A stretch of 38,419 nt of DNA. Origin: a virus. A program made the translations under genes and the position numbers. How positions within the stretch are numbered: position 1 is the first letter of the stretch; each line of letters begins with the position of its first letter. Below are positions 30,909 through 38,192 of this stretch, piece by piece. The stretch covers positions 1 to 38,419 of IMG/VR virus record IMGVR_UViG_3300011114_000210. The stretch is one strand, 5' to 3'. The notes under the pieces were generated by a model that saw only the letters and a program-made list of their open reading frames with translations, did no database searches and was not told the origin of the DNA.

Positions 30909-32156
30909 TTATCCCTCGTACATAATGTTAATTGATCCAGCGTCAAATGTGTCTGTGCCACCAACTGTTGTTATCCTGACTCTATCAAGCACTCCACCAG
31001 TTAAAGTCTTTGATCCTCCACCACTACTTTGTATGTCTGAACCTCCTTCTTGATAAAATCCACATTGCTCAACCCATCTATTGCTTCCAAGAGTTGAGAT
31101 TATCATTGAACCGTGCAGTAGATTGGCTGCACTTACTGCAAGCGTTGCTCCATACGGTATAAATCCAGTAGTTGATACGCCGTAAGCACCTCCACCACCA
31201 CCCCATCCAGACGCACTTTTATAGCCAGTAGCCTCAATTCCAGAGGTTGTGCCAATTCTAACTTCTATTAAGGATGTTCCGCTAACACTAACACCATTCA
31301 ACATTACTGTAACTCTTTTTGCCCAGCTAGGAATGCTTGTAAAGTCAATTGCTGTTCCGCTGGTAGAGGCAACGGCAGTAGCGAGAGTTAATGGTTGCGA
31401 CAACTTGGCTGGAGTTATTGATCCATCCGCAGGAGTTGTTGAAAAAGTTCCAGTTGTAGCCGATGTAATTCTTCCTTTTGCGTCAACAGTTATGAATGGG
31501 ATTGCAGAAACGCTTCCATAGGAACCAGCGGTAACTGCCGTTGTCCCAAGCGTTCCTGTTCCCTGGCTAATCGTAAAGTCACCAGCGAGTGTGGTGGATA
31601 GATTGGTAATAGTTCCAGTAGTGCTGTTTAGAGTAGCAATAGTTCCAGTAGTGCTGTTAAGCGTGGCAACTGTTCCAGACGTAAAGATTCCTGCCGTGCC
31701 AGTTGTAGTTCCAGCCGTAAGCGTTGGAATTAAGGCCGTTGTAATCGTTCCGCTGGTAATTGTCCCATTCGTAATCGTGGCCGCTGTTGATGTAGTCGTT
31801 CCAGCGGTAAGATTGGGTATCGTTCCAGTAGTAATAGTCGCGCTGGTGCTAATCGTGCGATTCCCAGTAGCAGTTCCGTAAGTAAGTTGCTCGGCAATGT
31901 TTGCGTTGGTATAGGTTCCGCCAGTAAGAGCATCGTCAAACAGATTTAGTACTGTGGTGCTGAATGGGCTTGTTGTGTCTCCTCCAGAAGCTTGAGCAAT
32001 TAAGAGTTTATCGCCAGTGCCTACTGAAGCAAGGTTGGTCTGGGTCGTAATTAAGCCAGAGTATATCGCCGTATCATCAATAAGGTTATGCAGACCAGCC
32101 GCAGTAACAGTGCCATTAGTGGCAAATGTAGTTGTTCGATTTAGAATTGTTGCCAT
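30909..32156 (-). CDS. Tail fibre/spike-like protein, 415 aa, Thr/Gly-rich repeats
   Basis: Residues about 90-200 are low-complexity Thr/Gly/Ile repeats (ITTGTIPNLTAGTTT; IATLNSTTGT repeated). A fibre motif YGSVSAIPFITVDAKGRITS follows, a linker ADGSITPAKLSQP, and a C-terminal beta-rich domain with IPSWAKRVTVMLNGVSVSGT. The last parts match modules common in phage tail fibres. It probably binds the host surface. Gene order (just upstream of the tail tube) supports this. The repeats may vary in copy number between relatives. Confidence 0.7.
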   Translation of the reverse strand: MATILNRTTTFATNGTVTAAGLHNLIDDTAIYSGLITTQTNLASVGTGDKLLIAQASGGDTTSPFSTTVLNLFDDALTGGTYTNANIAEQLTYGTATGNRTISTSATITTGTIPNLTAGTTTSTAATITNGTITSGTITTALIPTLTAGTTTGTAGIFTSGTVATLNSTTGTIATLNSTTGTITNLSTTLAGDFTISQGTGTLGTTAVTAGSYGSVSAIPFITVDAKGRITSATTGTFSTTPADGSITPAKLSQPLTLATAVASTSGTAIDFTSIPSWAKRVTVMLNGVSVSGTSLIEVRIGTTSGIEATGYKSASGWGGGGGAYGVSTTGFIPYGATLAVSAANLLHGSMIISTLGSNRWVEQCGFYQEGGSDIQSSGGGSKTLTGGVLDRVRITTVGGTDTFDAGSINIMYEG

Positions 32157-32159
32157 AAA

Positions 32160-33125
32160 TTAAGCTATGAACCTCATTGCGGTTGCGTAAAGCGTGCCAG
32201 AGGGAATTGTTCCGTGTGAAACTGTATCTGTATTAACAATTGTGTATCTAATAACATTTGATCCCTCAACCCTAAATTGGCTCATCATTCTTGCACCAGC
32301 GGTAGGTACTCCAGCGGTTCCAGAGCTTGAGCTAAGTGAGTTAAGTCCACCAAATACAATATCACCAATCGCTGCACCAGAAACTGTAAATGTTCCAGTT
32401 GTTATGTTTGATCCACTTGTTGCTGAATCAAGGTCTTGAAGTGTCGCTCCAGTAAATGCAGCAGTGCCATAATTAAATGCTGTAACTCCGCCAGTAGAGC
32501 CAGTAATCCTAGCTGTTCCAAATGTAGCAGAAGCAATTGTTGATACGTTTACCGATTCAGTTCCAATTGTAGCTGTTCCAGTTGACGCTGTGATGTTAGA
32601 GCCAAATGTAATCGCTCCAAGCTGTAGTGGAATAGTTGCCGTAGAAATTGTTGCTGTGCCTGCTGATAATGTTCCGATTGTGGCAGTACCAGTAGATGCC
32701 GTGATATTGGAGCCGAATGTAATCGCGCCAAGCTGTAGAGGAATGGTTGCTGTGGATATGGTGGCAGTGCCTACGGAAAGAGTGCCAATCGTAGCAGTCC
32801 CGCTAGATGCGTTGATGCTTGTGCTGAACGTGGCAACGCCAGTTACGCCTAGGCTAGAGGATAGGGTAACTGCACCAGTAATGCCTAGGCTAGAGCTAAA
32901 GGTAGCTGCGCCTGTGACGGCTAGGCTAGATGCCAGGGTAGTCGCACCAGCCGAGTTAAGCGTGCCACTAGAGCTAACCCCAAGAGTAGATATTTGTAGC
33001 GCGGAGACAGATGATTCATCTCCAGAGGCAATTGCAACCAGCGTGCCTGTAAATGGAGTATTGCCAGACACCTTCAATAATTGAGGGTAGCTAGTCGAAA
33101 TGTTCTGCGTTCCTAATGTAGCCAT
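32160..33125 (-). CDS. Repetitive fibre-like protein, 321 aa
   Basis: The product is built of short Ser/Thr/Gly repeats: three 15-residue units near residues 66-103 (SSLAVTGAATF, SSLGITGAVTL, SSLGVTGVATF), then two 37-residue units at 104-140 and 141-177 and a partial third. The C-terminal end is a small beta domain (MSQFRVEGSNVIRYTIVNTD). It is placed 3 bases before the other fibre-like gene, so the two probably form one fibre or spike. Beta-helical structure is inferred from repeat pattern. Confidence 0.65.
   Translation of the reverse strand: MATLGTQNISTSYPQLLKVSGNTPFTGTLVAIASGDESSVSALQISTLGVSSSGTLNSAGATTLASSLAVTGAATFSSSLGITGAVTLSSSLGVTGVATFSTSINASSGTATIGTLSVGTATISTATIPLQLGAITFGSNITASTGTATIGTLSAGTATISTATIPLQLGAITFGSNITASTGTATIGTESVNVSTIASATFGTARITGSTGGVTAFNYGTAAFTGATLQDLDSATSGSNITTGTFTVSGAAIGDIVFGGLNSLSSSSGTAGVPTAGARMMSQFRVEGSNVIRYTIVNTDTVSHGTIPSGTLYATAMRFIA
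32595..32816 (-). repeat. Tandem 111-bp repeat within the fibre-like gene
   Basis: Two diverged copies of a 111-bp unit (37 codons) lie head to tail; for example TGATGTTAG at 32591-32599 corresponds to TGATATTGG at 32702-32710, and AATCGC(T/G)CCAAGCTGTAG is nearly identical in both. Most differences are at third codon positions, so the protein repeats are almost identical. This suggests an older duplication kept under protein-level selection. Confidence 0.75.
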
Positions 33126-33133
33126 TTTATCTC

Positions 33134-33382
33134 CTATCCGTTAAAGCGGTGTTTAAGTACATCCCACGCCATTGAGCAGGCCAGCCCAACGACTCCAGCT
33201 ACAGCCAAAACCTTAGTCTTTAAGGTTTCCAGCGCACTCAATCTATTAGCAGTATCACCATGAAAAGCAAGTGACCTTTCGATCATGGAGTATAGGGTCA
33301 TCTGGCGTTCTTCCATTCGCACCAAACGCTCTGACACGTTAGCGACCCTATCGCGCAGATCCGCTACCTCATCAAGACTCAC
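33134..33382 (-). CDS. XhlA/holin-like membrane protein with coiled coil, 82 aa
   Basis: The start is a GTG at 33380-33382 that overlaps the preceding gene by 11 bases; GAGG lies about nine bases upstream. Residues 1-50 form a charged coiled coil (SLDEVADLRDRVANVSERLV). Then comes one membrane segment, VLAVAGVVGLACSMAWDVL, and a short basic end. That order (cytoplasmic coiled coil, C-terminal span) is the hemolysin XhlA/holin-accessory design. It could be the holin or a lysis regulator, giving a second lysis-like locus. Confidence 0.55.
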   Translation of the reverse strand: MSLDEVADLRDRVANVSERLVRMEERQMTLYSMIERSLAFHGDTANRLSALETLKTKVLAVAGVVGLACSMAWDVLKHRFNG

Positions 33383-33602
33383 GACCCTTACCCTCCAAGT
33401 ATCTTAGTGCAACTGCAAGATGGACAACTGCATCCGTCACCTCGTCCCGATTGCGTCCATCGTCCACAATCCGCTTGATTGAGCGGTTGACCGATAGTAG
33501 GTGCTTCACCTTGCCTACATACTTTGTCTCTCTGACAATCGTGTTGTTCTCCGTTGCAAACTTTAACGCCTCCTTGAAGCAAGCATACTCGGCTCGCGTC
33601 AT
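33372..33602 (-). CDS. Hypothetical helical protein, 76-92 aa
   Basis: From the ATG at 33602 the product is MTRAEYACFKEALKFATENN, then a basic helix and DEVTDAVVHLAVALRYLEGK. An upstream ATG at 33650 would add a hydrophobic N-terminus (MKTIGTWLINLSLRLI). Neither start has a good ribosome site. No family recognised. Adjacent lysis-like genes hint at a related role, but this is only position. Confidence 0.5.
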   Translation of the reverse strand: MTRAEYACFKEALKFATENNTIVRETKYVGKVKHLLSVNRSIKRIVDDGRNRDEVTDAVVHLAVALRYLEGKGRES

Positions 33603-33652
33603 TATCAAACGCAAACTCAAATTGATCAGCCATGTGCCTATGGTTTTCATGT

Positions 33653-33811
33653 TTAATAAGAAGACTTGTTATTCAGGGTTGGGCTGGGGGTTTGGCCTGC
33701 ATCGGATGCGGCTCCCATGTCGCTATAACTAGGTAATGGGTTCACGTCACGCTGGTCATGTTGCTTGGGAGAACATGATGCTAGGCAGAGGATGAGAAGG
33801 AGGAGGGGCAT
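33653..33811 (-). CDS. 52-residue lipoprotein, Rz1-like outer-membrane spanin candidate
   Basis: An ATG at 33809-33811, overlapping the sulfotransferase stop as TAATG, encodes MPLLLLILCLASCSPKQHDQ and a short Pro/Ser/Asn-rich mature part. Hydrophobic core plus lipobox L-A-S-C predicts signal peptidase II processing, leaving a 40-residue lipoprotein. Small size and modest proline content fit Rz1-type o-spanins. With the XhlA-like gene downstream this forms a second lysis-like cluster, separate from 3034-3529. Confidence 0.6.
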   Translation of the reverse strand: MPLLLLILCLASCSPKQHDQRDVNPLPSYSDMGAASDAGQTPSPTLNNKSSY

Positions 33812-34611
33812 TATAGTTCTTTAACCCATTTAAAGGACTCCGCAATCTGGCGAGAAAATTCTTTTCCCAATACATTGTCCCAATCTTTTCCCAATGGCTC
33901 AACCTTATTGCGAATAGTGTGATCACCATAAGGCCAACCAAGTTCATGTTCTTTGGTGTATTGTTCAACATTATCAAAGTCGTGGCTAGGTGATTCTAGT
34001 TCTAAATACTTCCACACGGCATCCATAGTTTCCTGGGGTTCTTCTGTCAAAGATTCAAAGCTAACAAAGTGTAGTTTGTCCTTATGCCTCTTTACTGCGT
34101 CCGATAATCTTTCTACAGCAATGCCTAATGGTGGCATATTCAACCAACCCTGCGCTCTTTTCTCTACAGTAGTCCAGTTTTGGGGGTTTTCTTTTTCAAC
34201 TCCAGTAAATGGAAATGGATGTTTCTGCCACTTCTTCTCAAAAGAAGATAGGATGCCACGCATATCGCGAACTGGAACCAACATCTTAGCGTTAGGCCAA
34301 ATTGCAAAAAGCATATCCAAATGACCAATCCAAGAACGGCATTTATCTGCTACAATAGGTCTGTCAGTTAGCCTATTAAAAGCGTTCTCGCACCCGCCTT
34401 TCACATAGTCATAAAACAAAGTCTCGCCGTCCTTTGGGCTGGGGATTGCTTTAAATTCTTCTGTGGTGTGAAATTGTCTGGCTATATAACCAATTTCATG
34501 CAATCCGCTGGTGGCTGTTGAATGAACTTTAGGATTTTGTGCAAGCAAATTCATTAGCAGAGTTGATCCTGCTCTCGGCAGGCCAGAGACGAAGTGAATG
34601 GTTTTAGACAT
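33811..34611 (-). CDS. Sulfotransferase (PAPS-dependent)
   Basis: From the ATG at 34609-34611 the 266-residue product begins MSKTIHFVSGLPRAGSTLLM. The SGLPRAGSTL loop at residues 9-18 is the 5'-phosphosulfate-binding motif of sulfotransferases. VADKCRSWIGHLDMLFAIWP and MLVPVRDMRGILSSFEKKW match the 3'-phosphate-binding region. It would transfer sulfate from PAPS to a sugar, lipid or protein. A longer frame from 34707 has no support. Position between a leucine-rich-repeat virion protein and lysis-like genes suggests a virion or host-surface substrate, which is inference. A host source of PAPS is required. Confidence 0.82.
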   Translation of the reverse strand: MSKTIHFVSGLPRAGSTLLMNLLAQNPKVHSTATSGLHEIGYIARQFHTTEEFKAIPSPKDGETLFYDYVKGGCENAFNRLTDRPIVADKCRSWIGHLDMLFAIWPNAKMLVPVRDMRGILSSFEKKWQKHPFPFTGVEKENPQNWTTVEKRAQGWLNMPPLGIAVERLSDAVKRHKDKLHFVSFESLTEEPQETMDAVWKYLELESPSHDFDNVEQYTKEHELGWPYGDHTIRNKVEPLGKDWDNVLGKEFSRQIAESFKWVKEL

Positions 34612-34640
34612 ATGAGAATTGTAAGTTAAAATAATGATTA

Positions 34641-35618
34641 CTACAAGGTCTTTATGACTGTGACATTTGTGTTTCCTTGGAAAGTTAATCCAACCCCAGC
34701 CGTCCAAGAGGCATCGGTGATTCTGGCTTGGATAACTAATAGCGAGGCGGTGTTGTAAAATGCATTACTTCCAACAAAAGCTGATTGTGCAACACGGCAA
34801 GTAACTGTAGCTAATGTAGTGCACTGGCTGAACGCATCATTCCCAATACTCGTCACGCTGCTAGGGATAGTTATGCTGTTTAAGCTGGAGCAACTATAGA
34901 ACGCAGAACTATTGATGGTTAAAACACTGTTTGGAATAGTGATGCTGGTTAGGCTGGAGCAATAAGCGAACGCTTTACTACCAATACTCGTAACGCTTGA
35001 AGTTGGCGTAAATGTAACGCTGGATAAACCACTACAATTATAAAATGAATAATACGGAATACTCGTTAATCCGTTTCCAATTGTAGCTGTAGTCATATTC
35101 AAGCAACTCCTAAAGGCATAATCTCCAAGGCTCGTTACATTATTTGGAATTGTGATGCTGGTTAGGTTAGTACAGGATTCACATACATGATCACCAATAC
35201 TTGTTACGCTGCTTCCAATTGTAAATGTGATTAGACCAGTGCAACCTTGGAACACATAACCAAGAATACTTGTCACGCTGTTAGGGATAGTTATGCTGGT
35301 TAGGCCACTATAGGAAAACGCATTACTTCCAATGCTCGTTACACTACTAGGAATGGTAATGCTGGTTAGGCTAGTGCAACTAGCGAACGCATAACCTCCA
35401 ATACTCGTTACGCTGTTGTTATTGGCGAATATAACAGAGGTAACAGTAGTTTCGCTTACTACCCAATTTGCAGGTATATCCCCTATATTTGTAGCACCAA
35501 CTTGACCACCAGTATAGTTGAATGCTTTTGAGGTTGTAATAGTGGATCCACCAGATGCTATATGCCTAAATATCTTCCTATTGAGTGGAAGTGGGCAAAC
35601 TGTTGAATACAGAGGCAT
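34641..35618 (-). CDS. BspA-type leucine-rich-repeat protein (LRR_5), 325 aa
   Basis: From about residue 60 to 290 the protein is made of roughly ten BspA-type repeats of about 23 residues, built on LTSITIPSSVTSIG-(N/S/D)-x-A-F-x-x-C/S. The N-terminus (SGGSTITTSKAFNYTGGQVG) is not part of the repeat. There is no signal peptide, and it lies in a virion gene run, so it is more likely a structural or adhesion part of the particle than a secreted protein. BspA repeats in bacteria and protists mediate surface binding, so receptor binding is a reasonable guess. A C-terminal non-repeat region may attach it to the virion. Confidence 0.78.
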   Translation of the reverse strand: MPLYSTVCPLPLNRKIFRHIASGGSTITTSKAFNYTGGQVGATNIGDIPANWVVSETTVTSVIFANNNSVTSIGGYAFASCTSLTSITIPSSVTSIGSNAFSYSGLTSITIPNSVTSILGYVFQGCTGLITFTIGSSVTSIGDHVCESCTNLTSITIPNNVTSLGDYAFRSCLNMTTATIGNGLTSIPYYSFYNCSGLSSVTFTPTSSVTSIGSKAFAYCSSLTSITIPNSVLTINSSAFYSCSSLNSITIPSSVTSIGNDAFSQCTTLATVTCRVAQSAFVGSNAFYNTASLLVIQARITDASWTAGVGLTFQGNTNVTVIKTL

Positions 35619-35627
35619 GATCCGCCT

Positions 35628-36041
35628 CTAACTCAATACTGTAACTCTAGCTGTTCCTGCTGTAGCAAATATACCACCAATAAGACCTGTGTAGTTCATT
35701 GGGACCTCGTAGTACTCGCCACTCCCAATGCTAATAGTATATGATGCAGTTGACGTAGTAGCTGTTCCAAGGGTTGTGTATAATCTTCCAGCACCTTCAT
35801 TAAATATCGTGCATCCAAGTCTTCCAGTTGAAGATGTGGCAATTGTTCCGTAGCTAGTAGATGTAAAATCTCTAGGACCAGTTCCGCTGGTTGTTGCATT
35901 TGGCAATCGAATGCCATCAGCCACATCCGCCTGGAGCGTGGTCAGTAACGCTTCAATGTCACCAAGGTTAACATTGATTACAGAAGTGCCACTTGAGATT
36001 GCCTCAAGATCATCAATGATCTTATTCCACTGGCGGCCCAT
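35628..36041 (-). CDS. Head or tail-associated protein, 137 aa
   Basis: The N-terminus is a helix (MGRQWNKIIDDLEAISSGTS, then GDIEALLTTLQADVADGI) and the rest a strand-rich Thr/Ser/Gly domain ending TGLIGGIFATAGTARVTVLS. A short coiled coil plus beta domain is common in small fibre or decoration proteins. Located between head proteins and the leucine-rich-repeat gene. No specific family. Confidence 0.6.
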   Translation of the reverse strand: MGRQWNKIIDDLEAISSGTSVINVNLGDIEALLTTLQADVADGIRLPNATTSGTGPRDFTSTSYGTIATSSTGRLGCTIFNEGAGRLYTTLGTATTSTASYTISIGSGEYYEVPMNYTGLIGGIFATAGTARVTVLS

Positions 36042-36050
36042 GTTAAGACC

Positions 36051-36287
36051 TTAATCCTTGCGAGCGTAGATTGCCATTGCGCCACCTGTTAACGCCACTT
36101 GGTCAATGTCTCCATAGACAGTGACGCCAGCGGTAAAGGTTGCAGCGGTAGTCGCACCACTAATGACAAGAGTTGCGGTAGAAAGCGTTAGGGCAGTTAC
36201 TGCATCGTAGCTTCCAGTATTAGTGGAAGCTGACGATGCAATAATTGTCCCGCCATTACCAAGAACAAGGCGAGATAAGAGTCGCAT
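36051..36287 (-). CDS. Small structural-like protein, 78 aa
   Basis: Strand-rich and Thr/Ala/Gly-rich: MRLLSRLVLGNGGTIIASSA then ALTLSTATLVISGATTAATF, ending AMAIYARKD. Its ATG overlaps the stop of the upstream gene (TAATG). It is probably a virion component by place and composition, perhaps a decoration protein. Confidence 0.55.
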   Translation of the reverse strand: MRLLSRLVLGNGGTIIASSASTNTGSYDAVTALTLSTATLVISGATTAATFTAGVTVYGDIDQVALTGGAMAIYARKD

Positions 36288-36481
36288 TAGGTGTGAAGGG
36301 CAATTCTGTACGAAGTGCCGTTAAGAGTCACATTCAAGGACGCAGGGGCTGTTGCAACAGTATTAACTGTGCCACCGCTGGAACTTGCCGTAATCTCAAA
36401 CACGTTAGCAAAACTAGCAGAATCAAAGCGTAACGCCTTGTTCTTAGCCTTGCGAGTATTCCGCATAAACTCAGTAGCCAT
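36287..36481 (-). CDS. Small structural-like protein, 64 aa
   Basis: The product MATEFMRNTRKAKNKALRFD has a basic N-terminus and a strand-rich end (GGTVNTVATAPASLNVTLNG, TSYRIALHT). It is coupled to the next gene (TAATG) and lies 1 base after the FmdB-like gene. Head-associated by place. Confidence 0.55.
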   Translation of the reverse strand: MATEFMRNTRKAKNKALRFDSASFANVFEITASSSGGTVNTVATAPASLNVTLNGTSYRIALHT

Positions 36482-36482
36482 A

Positions 36483-36761
36483 TTATTTTCTCCTTAAAGT
36501 AGCACGTTTGATACTATCTGGCGTGTACTTGCTTTTAAATCTACTGCCAAGCTTTTGTTCCTGGCGGTAGTACCCCTTCATCAAATTTGTTTCATTAACT
36601 CCAAGCGGGTTGTCGAGGGGTTCGCCAACACCCACTAGGGTCAATTTTCGAGGGACTGTGAATCTTTTAAGGTAACGAGGGACTAAATCCCTTTCAGCTA
36701 CTGTCTTTTCGAGTTCGACAACTTTTCCATTTCTGGTGTCCTCGTACTCGTAAATAGGCAT
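36483..36761 (-). CDS. FmdB-like protein without its zinc cysteines, 92 aa
   Basis: The start MPIYEYEDTRNGKVVELEKT matches the opening of FmdB/zinc-ribbon proteins (M-P-x-Y-E-Y-x-C), but the expected cysteines are absent: Asp stands where the first Cys should be and no Cys occurs in the protein. The rest is basic (RYLKRFTVPRKLTLVGVG, SIKRATLRRK). It therefore looks like a family member that has lost metal binding. It is coupled to the upstream gene (TAATG). Function unknown. Confidence 0.6.
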   Translation of the reverse strand: MPIYEYEDTRNGKVVELEKTVAERDLVPRYLKRFTVPRKLTLVGVGEPLDNPLGVNETNLMKGYYRQEQKLGSRFKSKYTPDSIKRATLRRK

Positions 36762-37129
36762 TAGCTATAGTTTTCCTTATCAGATTCCTCGGCCATCTTC
36801 ATCATCTTTTCTTCTTCGGACATTGAGTTTTCACCTTCAGACATATCTTCCGATTTATCTTTAGGAGCATTCTCACCAACAGCATGTTCCACCATAACGT
36901 GTGCCACGCCATTCTTGATCATGTCAATCGTTCCAGAAAGCTCAACAGAATCGCCAACCTCAGGGGCAACATTCTCACTGCCATCGTTCATCTCGAACTT
37001 TGACATTGGTAGCATTACCATTCCAGATTTTAGAATTTTATCCATTGGTTTTTCAGATGAGGAAGAGGCTGGGGAGGTTTGACCCTCCCCAGCTTTCCTA
37101 GGTCCCATAGCGATTACTAGGGTTCCCAT
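36761..37129 (-). CDS. Small acidic head protein after the capsid gene, 122 aa
   Basis: The product has a middle strand-rich segment (VGDSVELSGTIDMIKNGVAH, VMVEHAV) and a strongly acidic, Met/Glu/Lys-rich tail (MSEGENSMSEEEKMMKMAEE). It begins 7 bases after the capsid stop. Position suggests a head decoration or accessory protein. The beta domain could be OB-like. No family recognised. Confidence 0.6.
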   Translation of the reverse strand: MGTLVIAMGPRKAGEGQTSPASSSSEKPMDKILKSGMVMLPMSKFEMNDGSENVAPEVGDSVELSGTIDMIKNGVAHVMVEHAVGENAPKDKSEDMSEGENSMSEEEKMMKMAEESDKENYS

Positions 37130-37136
37130 TTAATTA

Positions 37137-38165
37137 TTAGCTGTAGTTAGACTTAGAAACAATGACTCGGAAGAACCGAGGATCAAGTTGTTTCGCAGCA
37201 TAGAACGTCTTAAAGGACGCAATAATTTTTTGGTTATAGGGGTCGCTTTTGTCAGGCGCATCAAGGATCGACACCTTCGGGGAGAAGGGCGAGCCAGAAG
37301 CCGCAAGACCAGACATATTAGGAACACCAAACGCGCCACCACCGAGGAGGACATTGGCGTAACCAGTGTTAACACCAGTTGTTCCCACGCTGTTTTCAGC
37401 GATACCAGAGGCAGAGGTGTTGAAGGTCTGGACGTTGGTCGAAGAAATGACCGACACGCCAAACAACTTGCCAATTTCACCTTTGAAGATGGCCTCAGGA
37501 TTCGAGTAGCTCGAAACCTTCAACCAATCGTCATCCTGCTGTAGATCCCGAATCACGGCAGGGTGCGCTACGAGAGCGTATCCGTCCTTGATTTTAGGAG
37601 CGCGAGCGATGAACAACGAAGTCGCACCATCGAGCAAGTCGGTGGCGGTCATTGCGCTGTTAGCAACTGAACCAGTAGCCCAGGTCGTGCCGTTAGTGCT
37701 GTTCTGAGCATAGCGGTTATACGATTTGGTGGCTACACCAGTACCAGTGCTGGTCGAAGAATCTTGCACCAACGCGCGGTGACAGAGTGTGTCAGCGTGG
37801 AGTGCGGCATCTTCGCCGAGTTGCTTAGTGGCCTGCGCCAAATGACTGAATAGCTCTGTCGCGAGCAAAATATCCGTGAGGATAATCTTGCTGCCGTACT
37901 GAACCAGCGTGGCTTCCACCGAGGACAGCGTGAGATCACGCTCGTCACCAGAGGCAGGAGTCGTTCCTTCCGAAAGTGCGGCGATAGCAGTGATGCTTGG
38001 ATCGCCGAAACGGAAGAACCGAATCGTTTTGTTGCCACCAGTTTTTGTGGGGTAGGGGGATTTCATTGCGAATTGCTCCATTTGGAGCAATGGGATCGCA
38101 CGTTCCAATAACGCCTTCGAGAAGTACGTCTGGAACTGTGCGCTGACTGAGCCTGAAGTTACCAT
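37137..38165 (-). CDS. Major capsid protein (N4 gp56 family)
   Basis: The 342-residue product shows the N4-gp56 capsid pattern. QFQTYFSKALLERAIPLLQM comes first, then FAMKSPYPTKTGGNKTIRFF, LSEGTTPASG and VEATLVQYGSKIILTDIL, and later ALVAHPAVIRDLQ. These form the N-arm, E-loop and P-domain of an HK97-fold coat protein. AAAGG precedes the ATG at 38163-38165. The scaffold-like gene is directly upstream. The combination of an N4-type capsid with a T7-type tail tube is mosaic. Confidence 0.85.
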   Translation of the reverse strand: MVTSGSVSAQFQTYFSKALLERAIPLLQMEQFAMKSPYPTKTGGNKTIRFFRFGDPSITAIAALSEGTTPASGDERDLTLSSVEATLVQYGSKIILTDILLATELFSHLAQATKQLGEDAALHADTLCHRALVQDSSTSTGTGVATKSYNRYAQNSTNGTTWATGSVANSAMTATDLLDGATSLFIARAPKIKDGYALVAHPAVIRDLQQDDDWLKVSSYSNPEAIFKGEIGKLFGVSVISSTNVQTFNTSASGIAENSVGTTGVNTGYANVLLGGGAFGVPNMSGLAASGSPFSPKVSILDAPDKSDPYNQKIIASFKTFYAAKQLDPRFFRVIVSKSNYS

Positions 38166-38192
38166 ATAATTTAATTACCTTTGTTGTTTTGA

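Noticed and set aside
31591-33084. Rightward open frames opposite the fibre-like genes
   Set aside because: Their Val/Pro-rich products mirror the Thr/Gly/Ile repeats on the minus strand.
33388-33633. 81-codon frame with six cysteines near the end
   Set aside because: It overlaps the 33372-33602 gene in another frame; the Cys/Gly/Ser-rich end looks like a composition effect and its stop does not match the downstream start. Not excluded completely.
37130-37480. 116-codon frame inside the capsid gene
   Set aside because: Shadow of the capsid frame with Leu/Ser/Arg-rich content and no ribosome site.
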